DNA of 64,000 nt from NCBI RefSeq assembly GCF_003851885.1, contig NZ_BHZE01000012.1:1-64000 (forward strand), read 5' to 3'. The translations under genes were made by a program, and so were the position numbers. Source of the DNA: Thermaurantimonas aggregans (lineage in GTDB: Bacteria > Bacteroidota > Bacteroidia > Flavobacteriales > Schleiferiaceae). Positions 8,955 through 17,500 of the stretch are shown piece after piece. Within the stretch, counting starts at the first letter, position 1; the number at the start of each line of letters is the position of its first letter. The notes beneath the pieces are model-generated. The model had not been told where the DNA came from, ran no database searches, and saw only the letters and a program-made list of their open reading frames with translations.

Positions 8955-10350
8955 TAATAGGTATTCAATTTTATTACTTATTTTATTAATAATGATAAAT
9001 TATAGTGCTTGCTATTCGCAAATATTGATTAATTTAAACGAAAAAAAGACATTAAATAAAAATTATATAGCCTATCATTACAATGATACTATTTTTTCCT
9101 TGATTATAGATAAAAATCCAAAAATAAATTCATTTAAAATAATAAAAATTTTTGATAATTTTAATGTTGAAAAAATATCATTTTATTTAATATCAGATTA
9201 TTTAAGTAGTAATAAATCTATATTTTTTAAAGGATTATTTCACTATTTTTCAATTGATGATTATGGAATATATTCATACAATTCACTTGATATTCGTAAA
9301 AAGAAAATATACAAAAAATTAAAAAATTTTGGCCCTTCTTATTACAGAATATCGAAAGGTGGTATTTTTTACTCTACTAATGAATATAATTTACATCCTA
9401 ACGAAAGTGATCCACCTGAACTGCTCTGGTCGGTCTATTTGCCCGACGAAGACCGCACCATCGCCTTTCCGGTTGATTCCTTCCTCATCTACACCCACTT
9501 CAACAGCGAAAAAATCCGCTTCCTCGGCGAGCGCTACATCGTAGCTGCCCGCAACATGGCCCTCTCCTTCCACGTGTACGACACCCACACCGGCACTCTC
9601 CACTACTACCGCGACCCCGACGAAGACCTCTACCTCAACGACAGCATCAAATCCTTCTTCTACCACCTCTCCCGCGACCCAAATATGGACGTCCGCACCA
9701 ACATGCGTATCGCTAAGCGCCAACAACCCATGTGGCGCATCAACAAGGTGCTGCCCTACGACGAAAAGGCCTTCGTCATGAGCACCATCCTCAATGATAC
9801 CCACCGCGTGTACTTCGTGCGCATCGAGCCAGACTCCATGTGGATGCAGCGCACCTTCCTCTACCAGGAGTACGGCGAACCCTCGGCCTATGCCGAAAAT
9901 CCCAACCGCTCCCACATGGCCTATACCCGCGGGGTGGAAGTATACAAAGACAACTTCCTGCGCTTTCAAACAGACTCGGCCGACAACCTCTACTTAGAAA
10001 TCATGCCTATCAATCGCATCATGGGCCTTACCCACGACGAACACTACGTCTTCATCGACCCTATGTACTGCCAGAAGTGCGAGTTCCCGCGAAAAGACAG
10101 CCGCTACTTCCTGCTCACCAACGGCAGTCGCCTGATGGAAGAGCGCTTTGTAAAGCAACTGGGCATCGACCCTGCAAAGGTGGTGTGGATTAAGGGTCAA
10201 TACCCTGAATGGATGTACAACGAACCCAAAGAGCAGGCACTCAAACACCTCTTCACCGGCACACCGGTGGTCATCCCCAGCGAAAAGCGCTGGCAACTGG
10301 GAGCTGAAGTGCTCGACCTGCTCAGACAATACGCTGGGGAAGAGTTGTGA
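8947..10350 (+). CDS. Secreted protein of unknown function with abrupt composition change
   Basis: A 467-residue protein starting with a hydrophobic export signal (NRYSILLLILLIMINYSACYSQ; the lone Cys might be a lipobox, but the signal-peptidase I site after CYSQ is equally plausible). No family recognised. A CQKC motif occurs near residue 374. The first 155 codons or so are extremely AT-rich (runs of Lys, Asn, Ile, Tyr); from about position 9410 the gene becomes GC-rich with C/G third positions (PDEDRTIAFPVDSF onwards). The protein reads through without a break. The simplest reading is a recombination joint between a divergent 5' part and a native 3' part. It overlaps the small Cys gene upstream by 8 bases and is followed after 49 bases by a broken paralog of that small gene. 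Confidence 0.7.
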   Translation: MNNNRYSILLLILLIMINYSACYSQILINLNEKKTLNKNYIAYHYNDTIFSLIIDKNPKINSFKIIKIFDNFNVEKISFYLISDYLSSNKSIFFKGLFHYFSIDDYGIYSYNSLDIRKKKIYKKLKNFGPSYYRISKGGIFYSTNEYNLHPNESDPPELLWSVYLPDEDRTIAFPVDSFLIYTHFNSEKIRFLGERYIVAARNMALSFHVYDTHTGTLHYYRDPDEDLYLNDSIKSFFYHLSRDPNMDVRTNMRIAKRQQPMWRINKVLPYDEKAFVMSTILNDTHRVYFVRIEPDSMWMQRTFLYQEYGEPSAYAENPNRSHMAYTRGVEVYKDNFLRFQTDSADNLYLEIMPINRIMGLTHDEHYVFIDPMYCQKCEFPRKDSRYFLLTNGSRLMEERFVKQLGIDPAKVVWIKGQYPEWMYNEPKEQALKHLFTGTPVVIPSEKRWQLGAEVLDLLRQYAGEEL

Positions 10351-10399
10351 CAATTGGATTAGAAAAACAGCATATTATTTTTAACAAAAACAAAATCAT

Positions 10400-10760
10400 A
10401 TGAAAAGAATAACTGCGATTCTGTTTTTTCTAATTGCTTTTGTTTCAAAAGCTACTGAGCCAAAGGTCGTCGTCTATCTTACCAAAGGTAGTCCGTTTGG
10501 CTACAAAGAAGTCCGCGAAAGCCACTCCGAGTGCTATTCGGATATTTCATGCGAAGGCAAAGGATTCGCCTTGTCGCTTTGAGCTGTTGGCACCCGGCTG
10601 TATGGATATTCACGATGTAAACAGCATCATAGCCCAGGTAGAAAAAGCCCTCAAAAAGCGCAAACGCAGCGGAAGCCTGAGCGTAAATGAAATTCAGGCT
10701 CGATGGGAATATGACCGAAAAACTAAATCTACTGTAATTATAATTACGTTCAAAGCCTAA
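10400..10760 (+). pseudogene. Frameshifted small secreted Cys-containing protein (paralog 2)
   Basis: Frame A starts at 10400 with signal peptide MKRITAILFFLIAFVSKA and runs to CEGKG, then hits TGA at 10580. The neighbouring frame continues without interruption from the same point as PCRFELLAPG...SGSLSVNEIQARWEYD to a stop at 10760. Spliced at about 10563, the two parts align end to end with the 122-residue protein at 8586 (CEGKG..C.F..L.PG, then an I-rich segment, SGS, a W..D pair and a final I.I.F). One extra base or two missing bases near 10563 explain the break. Either the gene is decayed or this is a sequencing error. Base composition is closer to the genome average than that of paralog 1. 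Confidence 0.7.
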
Positions 10761-10878
10761 TCGCCTTAAAATTAAATTTTTACAAAAATTAAAATCACAA
10801 AATACTTATTGTGGTTAACGTCATGTAAAATTTACATGGTTAACCTCGCTGACTCAATACGGTCGAAAACACGTTTAA

Positions 10879-10886
10879 TATCTTTG
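10879..10886 (+). promoter_or_regulatory. Putative -7 promoter element for the 10899 gene
   Basis: TATCTTTG, an exact match to TAnnTTTG, ends 12 bases before the ATG at 10899. No good -33 element is visible. Confidence 0.45.
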
Positions 10887-10898
10887 TAAAAAATCGAT

Positions 10899-11102
10899 AT
10901 GATGAAAGTGTTCTTGTTAGCATTTGTATTAATAGGAATTGGATTTGCTGGTATTGCAATAAAAATTTGGGCTAAAAAAGATGGTAAATTTGCTGGTACA
11001 TGCGCATCCAACTCCCCATATCTCAACAAAGAAGGCGAGCCGTGTGGCTTTTGTGGTGCTATGCCCGACCAGCAATGCAAAAAGCCAGAAACAGCTTCTT
11101 AA
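10899..11102 (+). CDS. Small conserved membrane or secreted protein
   Basis: A 67-residue protein with one N-terminal hydrophobic segment (VFLLAFVLIGIGFAGIAIKIW) followed by a Cys-rich tail: GTCASNSPYLNKEGEPCGFCGAMP and a later QQC. Small proteins with this layout, FAGIAIKIWAKKDG then GTCAS then a CGxC pair, are common in Bacteroidota but have no known function as far as I know. The CGFC motif could bind a metal or form a disulphide. A second in-frame ATG directly follows the first, so the start is uncertain by one codon. The end overlaps the GWxTD gene start by 28 bases, suggesting one operon through rlmB. Confidence 0.8.
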   Translation: MMKVFLLAFVLIGIGFAGIAIKIWAKKDGKFAGTCASNSPYLNKEGEPCGFCGAMPDQQCKKPETAS

Positions 11103-12445
11103 ATCTAGTTATATTTAAAATCGTCCTTGTAAATCTTTTATTTACAAGCTGCGGTAGTAAAAAATCGACTTTATCAAACATCAATTTTGCCTATTTATAT
11201 CAACCAGCTGAAGTATTAATACAGCCAAATTTTTATGTTCAGCTCGTAAATGAAGATTCATCGCTGGTACACTACCAACTAAAAAAAGATGATTTTTTAT
11301 ATGTGCGTAATTCAGAAACTCAGCAATTTGAATCGCACATATTGCTTAAGTATGTAGTGGTACCCAATTATGAACTGCCTCACATTGTAATGGACAGTGG
11401 TAGTGTTCGTATTCGACAAGTAAAATCGGAGAATTCAGGTTTTCTTGCGGGAAAAATTCCACTTAAATTAAATACAAGACCTGAGTTTTCTGAGTTTTTA
11501 GTCGTCTTAACTATACGCGATGAACATCGAAACTTGGAATATCCATATTTTTTAATTAGCGATAGAAAGTCAATAAATTCATCTCATTACTACTTGCCAA
11601 TTGATTCGTTCGGTAATATTTATTTAAAAAAAACCGCCTTTTTGGGCGATAAAATATGTGTTCATTACGGATTAGATTCTTCCAGAAAAGTCTTTGTGAA
11701 AATTTATGATGGATCCTATTCCGTTGCTTTGCCACCATTTTCAACGGATCATGAGTTGATCTATGCCGATGAATTTAAATTTATAGGCACAACTGATAGT
11801 ATTTCAAAGTGTTATCGCTTTAAAAAACCAGGATTTTACCTTTTTCAGTCCGATACATCTTCTATGGAAGGCTACTATATAATGGTTCGCGATGATGACT
11901 ATCCGCTCATAAACAAAAGACACCAACTGGTAGAACCGCTCAGATATCTTACTACGCAAAAAGAATTTTCTGAACTCCAGGCCGCACAGCCTGATTCCAT
12001 TAAATTTATGGCAGATCAATTCTGGCTATCAAGAGCAGGAAGCATAGAGCGAGCTAAAAATCTGGTTAAAGCCTATTATGGAAGAGTTCAAAGAGCCAAT
12101 GAACTTTTTACATCTTTCAAAGAAGGTTGGAAAACAGATCGGGGAATGATCTACATCGTTTTTGGGCCTCCAAATGTGGTTTATCGCTATGCCGACAGAG
12201 AAGTGTGGATATACGGCGACGATTCCAGTGCCTTGCAATACCGATTTACTTTTATGCTTACAAAGTTGCCTTTTTCAGGCTTTTATTACGTTCTCGAACG
12301 CAATGAAAACTACCGCTTCATCTGGGGACAGGCAGTCGATGCCTGGCGCAACGGACGGGTATATTCTATAAAAGACATCAAGCGTGAACAAGATGAAAGA
12401 GACCAACAGCTCCGGTACCAGCGATACCCTTATTTTTGGTTCTAG
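11075..12445 (+). CDS. GWxTD domain-containing lipoprotein
   Basis: A 456-residue protein. The selected ATG at 11075 gives a lipoprotein signal (VIFKIVLVNLLFTSCGSKKS; lipobox Cys at about residue 25), placing it in the envelope. The signature GWKTDRGMIYIVFGPP sits at residues 351-366, followed by a conserved EVWIYG block, which defines the GWxTD domain. The family is widespread in Bacteroidota and some other phyla and its function is unknown. The longer in-frame start at 11000 lies inside the previous gene and has no signal character. Its 3' end overlaps rlmB by 53 bases, so the two are likely translationally coupled. Confidence 0.85.
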   Translation: MQKARNSFLNLVIFKIVLVNLLFTSCGSKKSTLSNINFAYLYQPAEVLIQPNFYVQLVNEDSSLVHYQLKKDDFLYVRNSETQQFESHILLKYVVVPNYELPHIVMDSGSVRIRQVKSENSGFLAGKIPLKLNTRPEFSEFLVVLTIRDEHRNLEYPYFLISDRKSINSSHYYLPIDSFGNIYLKKTAFLGDKICVHYGLDSSRKVFVKIYDGSYSVALPPFSTDHELIYADEFKFIGTTDSISKCYRFKKPGFYLFQSDTSSMEGYYIMVRDDDYPLINKRHQLVEPLRYLTTQKEFSELQAAQPDSIKFMADQFWLSRAGSIERAKNLVKAYYGRVQRANELFTSFKEGWKTDRGMIYIVFGPPNVVYRYADREVWIYGDDSSALQYRFTFMLTKLPFSGFYYVLERNENYRFIWGQAVDAWRNGRVYSIKDIKREQDERDQQLRYQRYPYFWF

Positions 12446-13151
12446 GCCAGTACTAGAAGCCTTATTGGCAGGTAAAAGCATTGATAAAATCATTGTAAAA
12501 AAACAGCACGAGCTACCCATTGTAAAAGAAATAAAACAACAGGCAAAAGCCCGTGGGGTTTATGTGCAAGAGGTACCAGCTGAAAAATTTCATTTTATAA
12601 AAAACAAAAACCATCAATACGTAGCAGCATGGCTTGCCGAGGTTGAGTTTACCAACGTTGAAACACTTGTACCTCAACTTTTATCTGAAGGAATATTACC
12701 TGTATTGGTAATACTTGATCGCGTGACAGATGTACGAAATTTCGGCTCAATCGTTCGCACGGCAGAGTGCCTGGGTGCACATGCAGTAGTCATTCCCAAA
12801 AAAGGAAGTGCTTCTGTAAACAGCGATGCCATGAAGGCTTCCGCTGGTGCTTTGTCGCGCTTACCCATCTGCAGAGAAAACAACCTGCGCGATACCTTGC
12901 GCTTTTTGAACGAAAGCGGCTTTACGACGATTGCTTGCACCGAAAAAGCCAATCAATCCATTTACAGAACAGAAGTGAAATTGCCTTTTGCCCTCTTGAT
13001 GGGAAATGAAGAAAATGGAATTGCTACCGATCTGCGCAAGCTCTGCTCTGTAGAAGTAAAAATTCCTATGCAAGGGGTTACTGCTTCGCTAAATGTGGCT
13101 GTAGCGACTGGTATTGCTTTATCTGCTCTTTTGCAGCCTCATCAGCATTAA
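12393..13151 (+). CDS. rlmB: 23S rRNA (guanosine-2'-O)-methyltransferase RlmB / TrmH-family SPOUT methyltransferase
   Basis: A 252-residue SpoU/TrmH family enzyme, expected to methylate the ribose of a 23S rRNA guanosine (G2251 in E. coli) with SAM. An N-terminal L30e-like substrate-binding domain (IFGSRPVLEALLAGKSIDK) precedes the knotted SPOUT domain with its three motifs: LDRVTDVRNFGSIVRTAECLG, LLMGNEENGI, and IPMQGVTASLNVAVATGIAL. The ATG at 12393 is preferred over an upstream GTG at 12384 because family members begin just before the IFGxRPV block. It overlaps the GWxTD gene by 53 bases and is convergent with the cysteine desulfurase by 4 bases. Confidence 0.92.
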   Translation: MKETNSSGTSDTLIFGSRPVLEALLAGKSIDKIIVKKQHELPIVKEIKQQAKARGVYVQEVPAEKFHFIKNKNHQYVAAWLAEVEFTNVETLVPQLLSEGILPVLVILDRVTDVRNFGSIVRTAECLGAHAVVIPKKGSASVNSDAMKASAGALSRLPICRENNLRDTLRFLNESGFTTIACTEKANQSIYRTEVKLPFALLMGNEENGIATDLRKLCSVEVKIPMQGVTASLNVAVATGIALSALLQPHQH

Positions 13152-14287
13152 TTCTGTAGACAGGTGGTAAGAATTTGTACAAAACGCGCAATCTCATTTT
13201 CAGTAGTGCCCATACCTAACGAAATGCGCAGATTAGCCAGTGAAATGAGCTCTGGATACAAATGAGAGATGACATGTGAAGGCTTAAGACTTCCGCTATT
13301 GCAGGCGCTGCCGGCTGAAACTGCCACACCTGCCAGGTCAAGAGCAAAGAGCAGGCGGCCAGTGTCTGTCTCCTGAGGTACACTAATATTTAGAATGCCA
13401 GGGTAATGAGCCTCTGTGAGTGGTTTTGGGCCATTAAAAATGGGTTGAAGTGGTTCAAGCATTTTGATTAAATGGGAAGTGAGTTCCGCAAATCGAGTGA
13501 GCATCTCTTGGGCAGCAGAGAAAGTATATTCGAGTGCGGCAGCCATTGCTGGAATTAAAAGAGCAGCCTCTGTACCACCACGCAAGCTGCGTTCCTGACT
13601 TCCACCGGCAATTAGGGGCGATTTTTTCTGAACTGATTTGTGGATAAACAAAAAGCCCGTGCCTTTAGGCCCATAAAACTTGTGAGCAGAGCCTGAAAGG
13701 AAATCAGCCTGATGAAAATCGACTAAATATTTTCCGATCGCTTGTACACCGTCGATATACAGTAGAGCTTTGTGCTTCCGACAGATGTTTGAAACCTCCT
13801 CAATGGGTGTGATGTTACCCAGCTCATTGTGCACCCAAAGCAATGCAACCAAAGCCTGCCCTTTTACCCCTGTAAGCACTTCATCGAGATGGTTCAAGTC
13901 GTATTCACCTTCAGGTGTTAAACGAAGGTGATGAACGGTGGCACCCAGCTGCACCCATTGTGTAGCAGCTTCAAGTGTGGCTTTGTGCTCAATTGGTGAG
14001 GTGATGAAAGTACGCACCCCCGCTTTAAAAGCCATGGAAAATACCCAATTAGCTGATTCAGTTGCTCCGGAAGTAAAGTACAATTCGGAGGGTAAAACAT
14101 TGAGCAGATTAGCCATTTGTCGGCGTGCGAGCTCGATTTGTGCCTTGGCTTTACGCCCAAAACCGTGCAAGCTGGAAGGATTCCCCCAAATTTCGGTAGC
14201 TTGTACTATCGCCTGCCTGGCAGGAGTACAAAGGGGCGTGGTAGATGCGTAATCGAGATAAATCAAGTCTGCTTTATTTTCCATCAT
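13148..14287 (-). CDS. Cysteine desulfurase (IscS/NifS-like)
   Basis: A 379-residue class V PLP enzyme that takes sulfur from cysteine for Fe-S clusters or thio-modifications. Visible features: YLDYASTTP at the N-terminus, TSGATESAN (cofactor phosphate binding), IEHKA with the His stacking on PLP (residue 101), SAHKFYGPKG with the Schiff-base Lys (203), RGGTE, and the active-site Cys (329) in the loop SAGSACNSGS. Full length. Its ATG shares a base with the stop of the upstream class V gene (TAATG), so translation is likely coupled. A second ATG directly follows the first. Whether it serves Fe-S assembly or tRNA thiolation cannot be told; no isc/suf scaffold genes are adjacent. Confidence 0.92.
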   Translation of the reverse strand: MMENKADLIYLDYASTTPLCTPARQAIVQATEIWGNPSSLHGFGRKAKAQIELARRQMANLLNVLPSELYFTSGATESANWVFSMAFKAGVRTFITSPIEHKATLEAATQWVQLGATVHHLRLTPEGEYDLNHLDEVLTGVKGQALVALLWVHNELGNITPIEEVSNICRKHKALLYIDGVQAIGKYLVDFHQADFLSGSAHKFYGPKGTGFLFIHKSVQKKSPLIAGGSQERSLRGGTEAALLIPAMAAALEYTFSAAQEMLTRFAELTSHLIKMLEPLQPIFNGPKPLTEAHYPGILNISVPQETDTGRLLFALDLAGVAVSAGSACNSGSLKPSHVISHLYPELISLANLRISLGMGTTENEIARFVQILTTCLQN

Positions 14288-15804
14288 TACTCAAACCAAC
14301 TGGCAGCCAGATGGTGTTCAGGGCTTTGCTGTTCACTTGTATGAGTAAAAGTATTTGATGAGGGGTGATACGTGTATGCCTGTTGATAGGTTCGAAAATT
14401 AAGTGCTACATCTTCGATAGCATCGACTATGTAGCGGAGCTCATCAGCCGTCATTACCGGGTGTAGAGACAAGCGTATCCAACCGGGTTTTAAGGTAAGA
14501 TCACCGCGATCAATTAAATCAGTGATCATCTTTGACTTTTCTTCGTCCACACCGAGCAGGTAGTGCCCGTAAGTACCAGCACAACTGCAACCACCGCGCA
14601 CCTGAATGCCATACAGATCGTTGAGCAACTTTACGCCGAGATTGTAGTGTAATCCATCGATGTAAAAGGATATTGCTCCGAGCCGCACGCGATTGTTGCC
14701 AGCCAGGATGTGTAAGCCTGGAATGCGCTCCAGGCGATCGAAGATATATTCGACCATTGCATGCTCACGCTCTCGAATTTTGGCTGGCTGAAGCTGTTCC
14801 TTTAGTTGAAAAGCTTTGGCAGCCTTTAGCAGTTGTAAAAATCCAGGCGTTCCACCGTCTTCGCGCACTTCTATGTCGTCGTAGTAACTGTGTCCGCCCC
14901 AGGGGTTTGTCCATGTGACAGTACCACCTCCGGGAATATCTGGTGACTTAAGTCGGTAGTACTTTTTGTTGAAAATTAAAATACCTGGAGTCCCAGGTCC
15001 TCCAAGGAATTTGTGAGGGCTTAAAAAGATGGCATCCAGCCAGGCTAAGGGTCTATCGGCTGGGTGCATGTCAATTTCGACATATGGACCTGAGCAGGCA
15101 AAGTCCACAAAACAGCATCCTCCGGCTTTATGCATGCGCTCGGCTATATCGTAGTAGGGTGTTTCGATGCCAGTCACATTGCTACAGCCGGTTACGGATG
15201 CGTATTTGTATTTTCTGTGTTTGTGTTTGTGGAGCAATTCGTCGAGGTGATTGAGGTCAACCAACCCATCGGCATTGGCTTTTATCAGTTCCACATGAGC
15301 GATGGTTTCGAGCCAGGAGGTCTGGTTGCTGTGGTGTTCCATATGGGTGATGAACACGACCGGACGCTCCTCGTCGGGTATTGTGAAGTAATCTTTGAGA
15401 CAATCCGGATACTTCATCCCCAGGATGCGCTGAAATTTGTTGACTGCTGCTGTCATACCTGTACCTACAGCTATAAGCACATCGTCGGGTCCGGCATTTA
15501 CGCTGCGTTTTATTAGCTCACGTGCCATATGGTAGGCATGGGTCATTACAGCGCCGGTATAGCTGGTCTCGGTATGTGTATTGGCCACCATTGGTCCCAC
15601 TTGATTCAGCAGCCACTCTTCAATAGGTCGGTACAATCGCCCGCTGGCGATCCAGTCGGCATAAACCAGGGGCTTTTCGCCATAAGGAGTTTTTAAGGTT
15701 GCATTATGCCCCAGAATATGATGCCTGAAGGCTGAAAAATGTTGCTCATGCGGAAGTTCCAGGTGCGATTCGGTGCCTTTATTTACTGCTGTGGTGGTGT
15801 GCAT
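14287..15804 (-). CDS. Class V aminotransferase-fold PLP enzyme (SufS/Csd-like, large form)
   Basis: A 505-residue protein from the ATG at 15804, about 100 residues longer than SufS. It has the class V architecture: YADWIASGRLYRPIE near the N-terminus, GTGMTAAVN, MEHHSN (PLP-stacking His region, residues about 155-160), FVDFACSGPYVEIDMHP (PLP-binding Asp), LSPHKFLGGPGTPG with the Schiff-base Lys (about 265), and RGGCSCAGTYGHYLLG with two Cys (about 406 and 408) where cysteine desulfurases carry the catalytic Cys. A desulfurase or lyase activity is therefore possible but not proven. It is first in a two-gene operon with an authentic-looking cysteine desulfurase. The longer frame to 15858 is rejected because the -7 box TACCTTTG falls inside it. 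Confidence 0.85.
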   Translation of the reverse strand: MHTTTAVNKGTESHLELPHEQHFSAFRHHILGHNATLKTPYGEKPLVYADWIASGRLYRPIEEWLLNQVGPMVANTHTETSYTGAVMTHAYHMARELIKRSVNAGPDDVLIAVGTGMTAAVNKFQRILGMKYPDCLKDYFTIPDEERPVVFITHMEHHSNQTSWLETIAHVELIKANADGLVDLNHLDELLHKHKHRKYKYASVTGCSNVTGIETPYYDIAERMHKAGGCCFVDFACSGPYVEIDMHPADRPLAWLDAIFLSPHKFLGGPGTPGILIFNKKYYRLKSPDIPGGGTVTWTNPWGGHSYYDDIEVREDGGTPGFLQLLKAAKAFQLKEQLQPAKIREREHAMVEYIFDRLERIPGLHILAGNNRVRLGAISFYIDGLHYNLGVKLLNDLYGIQVRGGCSCAGTYGHYLLGVDEEKSKMITDLIDRGDLTLKPGWIRLSLHPVMTADELRYIVDAIEDVALNFRTYQQAYTYHPSSNTFTHTSEQQSPEHHLAASWFE

Positions 15805-15824
15805 AGTAAAACATGTGGTACCTA

Positions 15825-15832
15825 CAAAGGTA
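15825..15832 (-). promoter_or_regulatory. Putative -7 promoter element for the class V PLP operon
   Basis: The minus strand reads TACCTTTG, exact TAnnTTTG, 20 bases before the ATG at 15804. A TTG lies about 23 bases further upstream, near the expected -33 position. This also argues against translation from the more upstream ATG at 15858. Confidence 0.55.
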
Positions 15833-16037
15833 CGGGCATTGCAGATAGTTTGTTTCAAGAAAAATTTTGAAGTACAGTTCCATGTTAAATGTTTGATTTT
15901 AAAAAGTTTGAATCTGCGAAACCAGAATCATGCAGACTAAAAAATGAGTGCTCTACACCCGACTTAACCAACCGTTTAATAGCCTCACAAGCGATTATAA
16001 ACTACTTTCGCACGGTTAATTTTTTAATTTAAGAAAA

Positions 16038-17429
16038 ATGAACTTTGACCTCATCGTATTAGGCACAGGGCCCGGCGGCTATGTGGCTGCCATCAGAGCA
16101 TCGCAGTTGGGCATGAAGGTAGCCGTAGTAGAGAAAGAATCGCTCGGCGGCATTTGTCTCAACTGGGGTTGTATTCCTACCAAAGCCTTGCTAAAAAGTG
16201 CCAACGTTTTCGAATACATAAAGCACGCAAAAGACTACGGCATCGAAATTCATGGCGAAGCGGTACCAAATTTCGAATCGGTGATCAAGCGCAGCCGTCA
16301 GGTAGCCGCTGGTATGAGCAATGGGGTGAACTTCCTGATGAAGAAAAACAAGATTACCGTGATCTCGGGCTACGGCAAAGTGAAGCCGGGCAATAAGCTG
16401 GAAGTAACTGATGCTGAAGGTAAAAAGACCGAGTATTCGGCCAAGCACATCATCATAGCTACCGGCGGACGCAGCCGCGAGTTGCCCAATCTGCCCCAAG
16501 ACGGCAAAAAGATCATAGGGTATCGCGAAGCTATGAATTTACCCAAACAGCCCAAAAAGATGGTCGTAGTAGGTTCAGGTGCTATCGGGGTGGAGTTTGC
16601 TTACTTCTACGCTTCAATGGGAACAGATGTGACAATCGTAGAATACATGCCCAACATCGTACCTCTGGAAGATGAAGAGATTTCAAAAGCCCTAGAGCGC
16701 TCATTCAAAAAAATGGGTATCAAAATTCTTACTTCCTCAGAGGTAACCCAAGCTGATACTTCTGGCGATGGCGTGCGCGTAACCGTAAAAACGCCAAAAA
16801 ACGAAGAAGTTATTGAATGCGACGTGGTGCTATCGGCCGTAGGCATTGTGGCCAATATCGAAAACATCGGTCTCGAAGAGGTGGGAATCAAAACCGAGAA
16901 GGGCAAAATCGTCGTTGATCAATATTATCGCACCAATGTTCCCGGATACTATGCTATTGGCGATTGCGTGCCAGGACAAGCATTGGCTCACGTCGCCTCA
17001 GCTGAGGGCATCATCTGTGTTGAAAAAATTGCTGGTCACAATCCGGAACCGCTTAATTACAACAACATTCCGGGCTGCACCTACTGCTCACCGGAGATTG
17101 CCAGTGTTGGATACACCGAAAAGGCTGCTCGCGAAGCCGGTTATGAAATCCGCGTGGGTAAATTCCCATTTTCTGCCAGCGGAAAAGCATCAGCTGCAGG
17201 GCATAAAGATGGGTTTGTGAAAGTGATCTTCGATGCCAAGTACGGCGAATTTCTCGGATGCCACATGATTGGTGCCAATGTAACGGAAATGATTGCCGAG
17301 GCTGTAGTCGCGCGCAAGCTTGAAACTACAGGTCACGAAATCATAAAGTCTGTACATCCTCATCCCACTATGAGCGAGGCCATTATGGAAGCCACTGCTG
17401 ATGCTTATGGGGAAGTAATCCATTTGTGA
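16038..17429 (+). CDS. lpdA: Dihydrolipoyl dehydrogenase
   Basis: A 463-residue FAD- and NAD-dependent E3 component of 2-oxoacid dehydrogenase complexes or the glycine cleavage system; it reoxidises dihydrolipoamide. N-terminal FAD fold GTGPGGYVAAIRA, redox-active disulphide in GGICLNWGCIPTKALL (Cys40 and Cys45), NAD-binding GSGAIGVEFAYFYASMG, second FAD block YAIGDC, and the C-terminal catalytic His in HPHPTMSEA (about residue 442). Full length. It is monocistronic, transcribed away from the class V PLP operon and ended by a strong terminator. Which complex it serves is not shown by the neighbours. Confidence 0.97.
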   Translation: MNFDLIVLGTGPGGYVAAIRASQLGMKVAVVEKESLGGICLNWGCIPTKALLKSANVFEYIKHAKDYGIEIHGEAVPNFESVIKRSRQVAAGMSNGVNFLMKKNKITVISGYGKVKPGNKLEVTDAEGKKTEYSAKHIIIATGGRSRELPNLPQDGKKIIGYREAMNLPKQPKKMVVVGSGAIGVEFAYFYASMGTDVTIVEYMPNIVPLEDEEISKALERSFKKMGIKILTSSEVTQADTSGDGVRVTVKTPKNEEVIECDVVLSAVGIVANIENIGLEEVGIKTEKGKIVVDQYYRTNVPGYYAIGDCVPGQALAHVASAEGIICVEKIAGHNPEPLNYNNIPGCTYCSPEIASVGYTEKAAREAGYEIRVGKFPFSASGKASAAGHKDGFVKVIFDAKYGEFLGCHMIGANVTEMIAEAVVARKLETTGHEIIKSVHPHPTMSEAIMEATADAYGEVIHL

Positions 17430-17457
17430 TAAGTACAGCACATAAGTTAACGAAAAA

Positions 17458-17482
17458 CCCCGGTTTCTGCCGGGGTTTTTTT
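17458..17482 (+). terminator. Intrinsic terminator of lpdA
   Basis: Six-bp GC stem CCCCGG / CCGGGG with a 6-base loop, followed by seven T, 29 bases after the lpdA stop. Confidence 0.85.
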
Positions 17483-17500
17483 AAAGCTACAAAATAAAAA

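Noticed and set aside
9391-9969. 192-codon minus-strand ORF within the 8947-10350 gene
   Set aside because: It is Val/Gly/Ala/His-rich shadow translation confined to the GC-rich part of the gene, with no domain, and the plus-strand frame has a signal peptide and continuity.
15130-15516. 128-codon plus-strand ORF within the class V PLP gene
   Set aside because: It is antisense to the PLP-binding core and has no domain of its own.
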